Notes under the pieces: generated by a model
The model's database searches: none
What the model saw: the letters and a program-made list of their open reading frames with translations, nothing else
Told to the model about the DNA's origin: nothing
In this document: positions 1-8,021 of the stretch, in pieces
Numbering within the stretch: position 1 is the stretch's first letter
Layout of the letters: every line of letters starts with the position of its first letter
Program-made: the position numbers and the translations under genes
From: Luteitalea sp.
GTDB taxonomy: Bacteria > Acidobacteriota > Vicinamibacteria > Vicinamibacterales > Vicinamibacteraceae
Assembly: GCA_009377495.1 (NCBI GenBank)
Contig: WHTZ01000002.1
Location: 247,015 to 311,014, forward strand
Direction: 5' to 3'
Length of the DNA: 64,000 nt

Positions 1-720
1 ATTGAGCATACCGTTCTATCTGTGGTCTGTCAACAGCTCGTGCCGGAACGAGTTCTTGCGGGCCGAGACCCTGCCGGGCCTCGCCCCACGACGCTCACTT
101 GGTGCACCTTTGGTGCCCCAAGAGTTCTTGCAGATCACGCATGCGACGCGATAAAACCATTCCCTCACGTTCTCTCGGCGTGCCTCCGCTCCCCTACCGT
201 TCCCCTTCTGGCGACTCTTCGCTGGATGGCGGCACGATGTTCACACTGATTCAACGCGGAACGCACCTGGAAAGCACGAGGATTCATCTCAATCGCTCTC
301 ATCGTCGGTTCTCCTGTGCCCGACAACCAAGATGGTGTGATCCGTCGCCTGTGTTGATGGTAATGGGATGAACGATCAAGACAAGTGGTTTGTGATGGAC
401 GACGGCATGGTGTAGCAAACTACCTGCAATCGGAAGTGAACAGCAGTGTGTGAGTCGGTGATCCGCCGAACAATGAACCTTGTGGACATCTGCCACAGTT
501 ATCTGCCTCTTGGACGCCATTGAACCAACGAGAGCGAACGATCAGAGAAGCTCGTGTGATCCAGTCATGTCGACCAATCCCTCTATCCCGGACCATGACG
601 TCCCCGACACGCTCGAGCTCACTATCCCTTCACAAGTGCGGGCGATCTGCGATCCCTGCGGACGACGATCCTCGACCTGGTACTCGAGCGGGCGCAGCAC
701 GTCTCGGAAAAAGAAGACAT
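1..720. other. No recognisable gene; left flank
   Basis: I see no open reading frame here with a family resemblance or a ribosome-binding site. The short frames present are low-quality shadows. Base composition is less GC-rich than in the genes that follow. The only structured element noticed is a near-palindrome at 35-54, listed separately. The stretch just before 721 may be leftover upstream sequence of the truncated dehydrogenase. Confidence 0.5.
35..54. repeat. Dispersed palindrome, imperfect copy
   Basis: AGCTCGTGCCGGAACGAGTT differs at two positions from a perfect 20-base palindrome at 23007-23026. On one orientation both copies are preceded by TGTCAA a few bases away and followed by C, so the shared element is longer than the palindrome. 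Function is unknown; a regulator site or the end of a small mobile element would both fit. Confidence 0.45.
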
Positions 721-1059
721 ATGAAAGCAATCGTGTGCACGAGATACGGACCACCGGATGTCCTTCGACTCCAGGAAGTAGCAAAGCCCGTTCTCGGGGA
801 CGATGGTGTACTGGTAAAAGTTCGTGCGGCCACGGTCACGGCAGGCGACTGCGAGGTTCGCCGATTCGACATCGGGGCCCTGTTCTGGCTTCCCCTACGT
901 CTGTACATAGGGATCAGGAGGCCCACCCGAGTGAGGGTTTTCGGTCAAGAGCTGGCCGGCGAGGTCGAATCCGTCGGCAAGAACGTCAAAGGCTTCCGCG
1001 AGGGCGACCAGGTTTTCGGGTTTACCGTAGGCGCCGAAGCGGCCACGTTCGTCACGTAG
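721..1059 (+). pseudogene. Truncated zinc/quinone-type alcohol dehydrogenase (MDR) fragment
   Basis: The 112-residue reading frame starting MKAIVCTRYGPPDVLRL matches the N-terminal GroES-like domain of medium-chain dehydrogenases/quinone oxidoreductases (TAGDCEVR, VFGQELAGEVESVGKNV, FREGDQVFGF). It stops at about residue 112, where family members run to about 320-340 residues and continue into the Rossmann domain. The sequence after 1059 shows no continuation in any frame, so the 3' two thirds are deleted. It cannot bind NAD(P)H as it stands. The start has a weak purine-rich stretch (gaaaaagaaga) upstream. Confidence 0.75.
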
Positions 1060-1166
1060 TACATGTTCGCTCTTGCTGTCGCTCTGTGGATCCAGCAGAA
1101 TACCCGTGTTGGTTCCAGGTAGACGGATGGATTCCGGCGCGGCGCCCCGCCGCGAGGAGGAGAGCC

Positions 1167-2615
1167 ATGAAGAAGGCGACGAAGACGACACGGCAGCGTC
1201 GGATGACGCGCCGCGAGTTCGTCGGCGGGGCCGTGGCGGCCGCCGGCGTGGTGACAGGGGCCCCCGCGTTGCTGCGGGGCCGGAATCTGAACGACAAGTT
1301 GGACATCGCGTTCATCGGCAGCGGCGGTCGCGCCAACGCGAACATCAAAGAGCTCATCATCACCCCGGGGCAAGGCGGCGACGCCAAGGGCTCCGAGGCG
1401 CAGGCGGCACCGCATCCGGACGAGAACGTCGTCGTCCTCTGCGACGTGGACCAGAACGCGCTGGACTCCGCCTCTTATCGGTTCCCGCAGGCCAGGAAGT
1501 ACAACGACTTCCGGCGCGTCTTCGATCGCCCGAACGACTTCGACGCCGTCGTCGTCTCCACGGCCGAGCACACCCACGCCTTCGCGACCTGGCTGGCCCT
1601 GACGCACGGCAAGCACGTCTACTGCGAGAAGCCCCTCACCTACAACATCTGGGAAGCGCGGCTCATCCGGGAGACGGCCGCGAAGTACCCGAAGCTGTCG
1701 ACGCAGATGGGCAACCAGGGCCACGCGTCACCAGCGCGTCGCACGATCAAGGAGATCCTCATGACCGGCGCCATCGGGCCGGTGCGCGAAGTACACGTCT
1801 GGGCAGAGCGCGCGTGGGGACTCCAGGATGCGGCGTCCGCCGAGAAATTCGACAAGCCGCACGGGTTCTACAAGGGCATCCAGATCGTGGACCGGTTCAA
1901 GGAAGAGATGCCGATCCCGTCGCCCAACCATTTCGATTTGTGGCTGGGACCCGCCCCTGCGCGACCGTTTCACGAGACGTACTTCCCGGGGCCCCGGTGG
2001 TACCGCTGGTGGGATTTCGGCAACGGCACGATGAGCGACCTCGGCAGCCACGACAACGACGTGCCGTACACGGTGCTGGACATCAAACAGCCGCTGACGA
2101 TCGAAGCCACGTGGCCGAGTGGACCGGCCCATCACGAGCTCGCGCCCGCGACCATGACCGTGATCTATGAGTTCCCCGCGTCGCCATCCGGGGCGCCGCC
2201 AGTGAAACTGGTCTGGTACCAGGGCGACCGCAAACCGCCAGGGTGGGTACCGGAGTGGGGCGGCCGGTCGCAGCTGTTCATCGGCGAGAAGGGCATGCTG
2301 CTCGGCGACGGCAAGCTGTTGCCCGAGGAGAAATTCAAGGACTTCCAGACGCCGCCCGAGACGCTGCCCCGCTCACCGGGCCACTGGATTGAGTGGGTCA
2401 ACTACGCCAAGGGAGTCGGTCCCGTACCCGGCTCGAACTTCCAGTACTCCGGTTGGACGACTGAAGCGAATCACCTCGGCAACGTGGCCTACCGCACCGG
2501 AAAGAAGATTGAGTGGGACTACGAGAACCTGCGCGCCCGCAACGCGCCGGAAGCGGCCCCATTCATCAAGAGGCCCACGTACCGCAAAAGCTGGGACCGC
2601 ATCCTGAAATCCTAG
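1167..2615 (+). CDS. Tat-exported Gfo/Idh/MocA family oxidoreductase
   Basis: This 482-residue protein belongs to the Gfo/Idh/MocA NAD(P)-dependent sugar/polyol dehydrogenase family. A Tat signal (RRMTRREFVGGAVAAAG, twin Arg about residues 15-16) directs export. The Rossmann nucleotide-binding stretch follows (DIAFIGSGGRANANI, about 46-60), and the family EKP motif with its catalytic Lys is at about 154-156. The frame is open back to 480, but the start at 1167 is chosen because GAGGAGGAG sits just upstream and the Tat signal begins there. A strong hairpin follows the stop, and an exported sugar isomerase gene lies 90 bases on. The two probably handle the same sugar in the periplasm; the substrate cannot be told from sequence. 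Confidence 0.9.
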   Translation: MKKATKTTRQRRMTRREFVGGAVAAAGVVTGAPALLRGRNLNDKLDIAFIGSGGRANANIKELIITPGQGGDAKGSEAQAAPHPDENVVVLCDVDQNALDSASYRFPQARKYNDFRRVFDRPNDFDAVVVSTAEHTHAFATWLALTHGKHVYCEKPLTYNIWEARLIRETAAKYPKLSTQMGNQGHASPARRTIKEILMTGAIGPVREVHVWAERAWGLQDAASAEKFDKPHGFYKGIQIVDRFKEEMPIPSPNHFDLWLGPAPARPFHETYFPGPRWYRWWDFGNGTMSDLGSHDNDVPYTVLDIKQPLTIEATWPSGPAHHELAPATMTVIYEFPASPSGAPPVKLVWYQGDRKPPGWVPEWGGRSQLFIGEKGMLLGDGKLLPEEKFKDFQTPPETLPRSPGHWIEWVNYAKGVGPVPGSNFQYSGWTTEANHLGNVAYRTGKKIEWDYENLRARNAPEAAPFIKRPTYRKSWDRILKS

Positions 2616-2619
2616 GTAG

Positions 2620-2640
2620 GGCCGCCTCGCCGAGGCGGCC
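2620..2640. terminator. GC-rich hairpin after the oxidoreductase
   Basis: A 10-base inverted repeat (GGCCGCCTCG / CGAGGCGGCC) with a single central base starts four bases after the stop codon. There is no T-run, so it is either a weak terminator, an mRNA-stabilising stem, or a REP-type intergenic palindrome between two genes that may be co-transcribed. Confidence 0.45.
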
Positions 2641-2705
2641 GTGACGGCGAGGAGTCAGGCAGGCAGCGTGACCCTCACAGCCCGAGAGGCAGGGAGGAGA
2701 TCGGT

Positions 2706-3635
2706 GTGGGGATGACCCGGCGGGATTTCGTGAAGCACGCCAGCATCGCGTCGGTGGCCGCGTCGGCGATGGCTCAGGCGCAGGCAACGGGCGCAGCGCA
2801 GACGAAGGAATCGCTCAATCCGCTGCCCGTGCGCGTCGGAATGACCGACTGGAACCTGGGGCAGCGCGGCGACATCACCAAGATCGCGCTCGCGCGCGAG
2901 ATCGGGCTCGACGGCATCCAGGTGAGCCTGCAGTTTCCCACCGACGGCACGACGCCGACCCTGCGCGATCCGAAGACCCAGGCCGCCTTCCGGCGCGCCG
3001 CGCTCGAGAACGGCATCCAGATCTGCTCGCTCGCCATCGGGTCGCCGGGCAAGTCGCGGCTGCCGCTGCACACCAGTCCCGCGGCCGCCATCCTCCTGAC
3101 CGAGGCGGTGGAAGTGGCGCGCAATCTCGGCACCAACGATATCCTGCTCCCGATCCTGGGCGACAGCCACATCGACATGACGAACCAGTCCGAGGTGGAC
3201 ACCTTCGTCGCCATGATGAAGGAAGTGGCGCGCTACGCGGAGAAGCACGAGGTCGTCGTCGGACTGGAGGACTGGATTTCGGCCGAGGACAACATCCGGC
3301 TGCTCGATGCCATCGGATCGGACTACGTCGCTGTCTACTATGACCCGCACAACATCGTCTCCCGGGTGAAGGACCTGAAGGACATCTACGCGGAGCCGAA
3401 GATGCTGGGCAAGCGCATCCATCAGGTGCACGTGAAGAACGCCGACATGCTCCTGTCCAGCCCTGGGGGACGGCTGGATTGGCCGCGGATGGCGCAGGCG
3501 TTCTACGAGATCGGCTACCGCGGCTGGTACGTCCTCGAGACCGCCTCGCCGACGAAGGACATCGTCGCCGACACCCGCGCCAACATCGAGTACGTGAAGA
3601 AGACGTTCCGGATGCCTCCGCCGCGGCCGTCTTGA
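2706..3635 (+). CDS. Tat-exported sugar phosphate isomerase/epimerase (AP endonuclease 2-type TIM barrel)
   Basis: The product (309 residues) has a Tat signal (MTRRDFVKHASIASVAASAMAQA) followed by a xylose-isomerase-like TIM barrel: VGMTDWNLGQ, EIGLDGIQVSL, ILLPILGDSHID, VVVGLEDWISAEDNIRLLDAIG, YYDPHN, HQVHVKN and a C-terminal GWYVLETA. The Glu, Asp, His and Glu positions expected to bind the divalent metal are present. GGAGG at about 2694-2698 is 7 bases before GTG 2706 and 13 before ATG 2712, so GTG is slightly favoured. It follows the exported oxidoreductase, a common pairing for sugar inter-conversion in Acidobacteriota and Planctomycetota. Substrate unknown. Confidence 0.87.
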   Translation: MGMTRRDFVKHASIASVAASAMAQAQATGAAQTKESLNPLPVRVGMTDWNLGQRGDITKIALAREIGLDGIQVSLQFPTDGTTPTLRDPKTQAAFRRAALENGIQICSLAIGSPGKSRLPLHTSPAAAILLTEAVEVARNLGTNDILLPILGDSHIDMTNQSEVDTFVAMMKEVARYAEKHEVVVGLEDWISAEDNIRLLDAIGSDYVAVYYDPHNIVSRVKDLKDIYAEPKMLGKRIHQVHVKNADMLLSSPGGRLDWPRMAQAFYEIGYRGWYVLETASPTKDIVADTRANIEYVKKTFRMPPPRPS

Positions 3636-3737
3636 GCGCGCTGACGCGCCCGTTCACTGATTCGAGGACGAGCTCTTCGTTCGCGCGTACTCCTTGTACA
3701 GCTCCCCGAGCCTGGTCCGCGACCGAAGGAGATCATC

Positions 3738-4322
3738 GTGAGCGCAAAACATGACAAACGCGCACATCGTGAGAAGACCCAGCACGAGCCACGGACCTCC
3801 GAGGGAATGCAGCGCGCGACCGGCCGGGACCGCGACGAGTGGTTCGCCCAGCTCGACGCGTGGGGAGCCACCGACCGCGAGTACCGGGAGATCGCCGAGT
3901 GGCTCGTGGCCAAGCACGGCCTCAGCAAGTGGTGGGCCCAGAAGCTCACGGTCGAGTACGAGGAGGCGCGTGGGATGCGCGCGCCTGGTGTCCGCAGCGG
4001 CGGCACGTTCACGGTCACCGCGAGCAAAACGGTGACCGTGCCTGTCGAGCGGCTCTTCAAGGCCTTCGTCGACCCCGAGTTGCGCGAGCGCTGGCTGCCG
4101 GGCGCGGTGATGCGCGAGCGCACGTCTCAGCCCGGACGCTCGGTGCGATTCGACTGGGAGGACGGCGAGATGCGGGTCAATGTCGGCTTCACCGCAGAGG
4201 GTGCTGCCAAGAGCCAGGTGGCGGTAGAGCACGAGCGCCTGCCGCACACCAAGGCCAAAAACGAAGCGCGCGCCTACTGGCGCGAGCGACTGGCGGCACT
4301 CAAGGCGCTGCTCGAAGGCTGA
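3738..4322 (+). CDS. DUF4287-like domain fused to SRPBCC (AHSA1-type) domain
   Basis: The 194-residue protein starts at GTG with GAAGGAG eight bases upstream. After a charged N-terminus, residues about 22-75 (GRDRDEWFAQLDAW...IAEWLVAKHGLSKWWAQKLTVEYE) resemble the DUF4287 helical domain. Residues about 85-194 (FTVTASKTVTVPVERLFKAFVDP...RWLPG) form a START/SRPBCC domain of the Aha1/polyketide-cyclase type, closing with the usual helix. Such proteins are predicted cytoplasmic ligand binders; no ligand can be named. The same two-domain arrangement is known in soil bacteria. Confidence 0.8.
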   Translation: MSAKHDKRAHREKTQHEPRTSEGMQRATGRDRDEWFAQLDAWGATDREYREIAEWLVAKHGLSKWWAQKLTVEYEEARGMRAPGVRSGGTFTVTASKTVTVPVERLFKAFVDPELRERWLPGAVMRERTSQPGRSVRFDWEDGEMRVNVGFTAEGAAKSQVAVEHERLPHTKAKNEARAYWRERLAALKALLEG

Positions 4323-4397
4323 GCTGTCGGGCGTTCTGCACTTGACACTCCAGTGAAGTCATGAGAACGTTCGCCATGTGGTGCTCGTCGAGGAGCC

Positions 4398-7042
4398 GTG
4401 AGCATGTCCGGCCTGAGGCGGTTCTTTCTGCGCTTTTACAGCGCTATCCGGTCCGGGCACGCGGAAAGCCAACTGGATCGGGAGCTGCGCGCGCACCTCG
4501 ATCTGCTCGAGCGCGAGCTCCGGCGTCGAGGCATGACACCCGAAGAGTCATCCCTCGCGGCGAGGCGCGCGTTGGGTGGCACCGACTGGACCAAGGATCT
4601 GCATCGCGACGCCCGGTCGTTCGTCTGGCTGGAAGACGCCGTGCGCGATTTGCGCTACGCCGGGCGCACGCTTGCGCGGGCACCTGGGTTCAGCGTCCTG
4701 GCCGTGCTGACCCTGGCGCTCGGTATCGGGGCTGCCACCGTCATCTACAGCGTGATTCATGACGTGCTGCTGGATCCGCTGCCCTATCCCGCGTCTGAAC
4801 GGTTCGTGAACGTGCGGGTGCGCGATACGGACACGGGCCGTCAGCGCTCCCTGCTCCCAGCCGCCGAGTTCCTCGACTACCAGGAACAGAGCCGTGCCTT
4901 CGAAGCCGTCATGGGGACGCGAGGCGAGAGCATGGTGTTGACCACCCCGGAGCGGAACGAGCTCCTGCGCGTGGTGCGCGTCACGCCAAACTTCTTCGAC
5001 GTCATGGGACTGAGCCCGTTAACGGGCCGCGCGATCGGACCGGCAGATGCGGAGCCCGAGGCCCTGCCCGTGGCGGTGTTGCGGCATCGAGCCTGGGTCA
5101 GCCATTTCGGCGCCGATCCAAGCGTGATCGGACGCACCATCCGCCTGGACGGCATCCTGCGCACGATCGTTGGCGTCATGCCCCCGCGCTTCACGTGGCA
5201 TGCGGCCGACGTGTGGATTGCCGGACCGATCCACAGGCGCGCGCCGGATGCCCAGACGGCGCCTCGGAACTTTCAGGCCCGTCTGAAGCCTGGAGTGAGC
5301 CTGCAGGAGGCCGAAGCGCAGCTCAACGTCATCGCAAAACGACGCGCACGGGCGCTACCCGACGAGTACCCCGAGCACTTTCAGATCGACGTGGTGAACG
5401 TCATCGAGTCGGTCGTCGGCACTTCCGCGGCGTGCTCTACACGGCCCTTGCCGCCGTGGCGCTGCTCTTGCTGATCGCCTGCTGCAATGTCGCCAACATG
5501 CTCCTGGCCAGGGCCAGCGCCCGCGAGCGGGAGATGACGGTCCGCGCGGCGCTCGGCGCCGGCCGGGGGCGCATCGTCAGGCAGGTCCTGGTCGAGAGTC
5601 TGCTCCTGGCCCTGTTCGGCGCCGTCGGAGGTTGCCTGCTCGCGTATGTCGGCATCAAGGTGCTCGTTCCGCTTCTGCCGCAGGGGCCGTTGCCCGGAGA
5701 AGTCCAGTTCGGACTGGATCGTCCGGCGCTCCTCTTCAGCCTGAGCGTTGCCGTGCTCTCGGCGTTGCTGTTCGGGGCGGCTCCAGCGCTCTACAGCGCA
5801 CGCCGCAACCTGGTGGAGGGCCTCAAGGGCGAGAGCAGAGGCGTGGCCGGCGGGCGAGGCCGGTTGAGAAACACATTGGTGGCCGCCGAAATCGCGCTCT
5901 CGCTGGTGCTCCTGGTCGCGGCAGGATTGCTCATGCGCAGCTTCATCTCGCTGGTGCGGGTCGATCTCGGATTTGATCGCACGAACCTTCTGGTGTTCTT
6001 CGTCACATTCCCTCCCGGCGAGGAGGCCACACCCGTGGAGCGGTACCGCTTCTACCAAGAGGCGCTCCAGCGCGTCGCCTCGCTTCCTGGTGTAGCAGCC
6101 GTCGCCGCGAGCACGGCTCTCCCTCCGGCGGATGGGGGGTATACGAGCGACATCGACATGACCGATCGCCCACACGACGTGCGACGAACGGCGCTCATCC
6201 AATTCTGCACGGAAGGATATTTCCAGACCCTGGGCGCCCCGGTCTTGCGGGGAAGTGGATTACCCGCCTTGGCCGCAGACGAGGTGCCCCGGACCGCAGT
6301 GGTGAACCGGACGTTCGTTGACAACTACTTCGGCACAGAAGATGCCCTTGGACATCACATCGGGGTGACCTTGCCTGCCACCGAATCGGACCAGGCCGAG
6401 CGAAGGCTGTTCGAGATCGTCGGTGTGGTCGAAGATGTGAAGAACGAGGGGCCTCGGGATGCGCCTGCGCCTCACGTGTATCTTCCCGCCACGACGACCA
6501 TCGGCAATATCGTTCTCGTGCGCACGGTTGGCGAGCCCCGCCACTCGCTGAATGCGATTCGCACGGAGATCAGGCAGGTCAATCCACACGTGGTGCTGAA
6601 CGAACGGGGCACGCTCGAGGAGATTCTCGGGCTCTCGGTGTACGAGCAGCCGCGCTTCAGCCTGATCGTGTTCGGTGTGTTTGCGGTGACCGGGACATTG
6701 CTGGTCGCCATCGGCGTCTTCAGCGTCATGTCCTACACCGTGTCGCGGCAGACGCGGGAGATCGCCGTGCGCATGGCCCTGGGCGCCGGACGTGGGCAGA
6801 TCATGGGTGTGGTGCTCGGTCTTGGCACGCAGGTGCTATTGGCCGGCGTCGGGGCGGGCGTGCTCGCTAGCTTCGCCACGGCCCAGCTGATAGCGAATCA
6901 GCTCTGGAACACCTCTCCCCACGACCCGCTGACGCTGGTGGCCGCCATCGCCGTCATTGCCCTCGTGGCGCTGGCCGGGTGCTATCTCCAGGCGCGACGA
7001 GCTACGCGGGTCGATCCGATGGCCGCCCTCCGCCAAGACTGA
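4398..7042 (+). pseudogene. ADOP-type FtsX/MacB permease, broken by one frameshift
   Basis: Two overlapping frames make one ADOP family permease (about 880 residues). The first starts MSMSGLRRFFLRFYSAI with the ADOP prefix helices, then the first membrane segment ([23 protein letters not shown]) and the MacB-like periplasmic core. It fails after NVIESVVG and would stop at 5474. The second frame continues exactly there with HFRGVLYTALAAVALLLLIACCNVANMLL and runs through the FtsX domains to the typical ARRATRVDPMAALRQD end. The join is explained by loss of one C at about 5420 (GGCAC for GGC CAC). Everything else is intact, so this is either a recent mutation or a sequencing error. ADOPs lack a partner ATPase gene; their transported substrate is unknown. 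Confidence 0.85.
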
Positions 7043-7106
7043 AACCCCGCGGCGCCTAGTCGTCGCGGTGACTGCCCTCGTCTTCACCGGGCCAGTAGCA
7101 TGGTCG

Positions 7107-7959
7107 TTATGGCTGCGCCGCCGCGATCTTCACTTGCGCCAGCACATTGTCCAGCTCTTTCCTGTCCAGGAACCGACCAGCGAGGACCACGGCCCTGACG
7201 CGTCGTACGTGCGCGATGTCGATCAGCGGATTCGCGTCGAGCAAGACGAGATTGGCGGTGCGTCCAGGCGCGACGCTGCCGAGCGTCTGTTCGAGATCGA
7301 AGTACCGGGCCGGATTCAGCGTGGCCGTCTGCAGGCGGCCAGCGGAGTCATTCCGCCGCGGACCATGGCGTCGAGCTCGTCCGGCACGCAGAAGCCGGCG
7401 ATCATCATGTCGCAGCCGGCCAGGATGCCGACGCCGGCGTTGGCCATGTCCTTCGTCACCACCGCGCCGTTTCAGCATCTGCACGGCCGCGCGTCCGTCC
7501 TCTGCGGTCTTCACACGCAGGCGCAGCGGCCAGTCGCCCGGCGGATCATCGAGGATCGGCCCGGCCGTGAAGATGCGCGGGCCCAGCACTCGACCCGAGG
7601 CCGTTCGATCGCGCATCGCCAGCACGGGATCCAGATCGGATCCCATGTCGCGGATGGCGGTCACGCCGTTCGCGACATAGAGTTTGAGCCACGATTCGGC
7701 CGTCGCCGCGTGCGAGTGCATGTCCCACATGCCGGGCATCAGGAACTTGCCCCGCCCATCCACGACCTGCGCACCCGCGGCCGGCGCCATCCGCGGCCAC
7801 GATGACGATTGTCGTGTCGCTGATCGTCACCGTGCGGGCCGGCAGGATGCGACCCTCGACGACATCCACGACGTTGACGCGGGTGATCACCAGCGCTCCC
7901 GTCTGCGCCGTGAGCGGAATGGTGGCAACGACTGCCACAGCGACAGCCAGCAGACACAT
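7107..7959 (-). pseudogene. Decayed secreted amidohydrolase
   Basis: Read on the minus strand, a signal peptide (MCLLAVAVAVVATIPLTAQ) and the amidohydrolase N-terminal beta domain (ALVITRVNVVDVVEGRILPA) begin at 7959. A frameshift near 7790 moves the reading to FLMPGMWDMHSHAATAESW, which carries the HxH metal motif. After AVQMLKRRG near 7465, about 130 residues holding the other metal ligands are missing and the text resumes in another frame (VVTKDMANAGVGILAGCD). One missing base near 7337 restores the original frame for LQTATLNPARYF and the C-terminus. Three frame changes and an internal deletion leave no active enzyme; the family length is about 430 residues. Confidence 0.8.
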
Positions 7960-8021
7960 TGTGGATGTTCGATCAACCAAGGGCGCCTCGCTTGGAACGA
8001 CGATGACGCTACTGACGGGGC

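Noticed and set aside
945..1724. Minus-strand frame of 259 codons over the first oxidoreductase
   Set aside because: Lies wholly antisense to an unmistakable coding gene and crosses its start region; composition is that of a GC-rich shadow frame.
4342..4370. TTGACA before the frameshifted ADOP as a promoter
   Set aside because: At 17 bases distance the sequence is GAACGT, not a usable -10; no alternative spacing gives a convincing hexamer.
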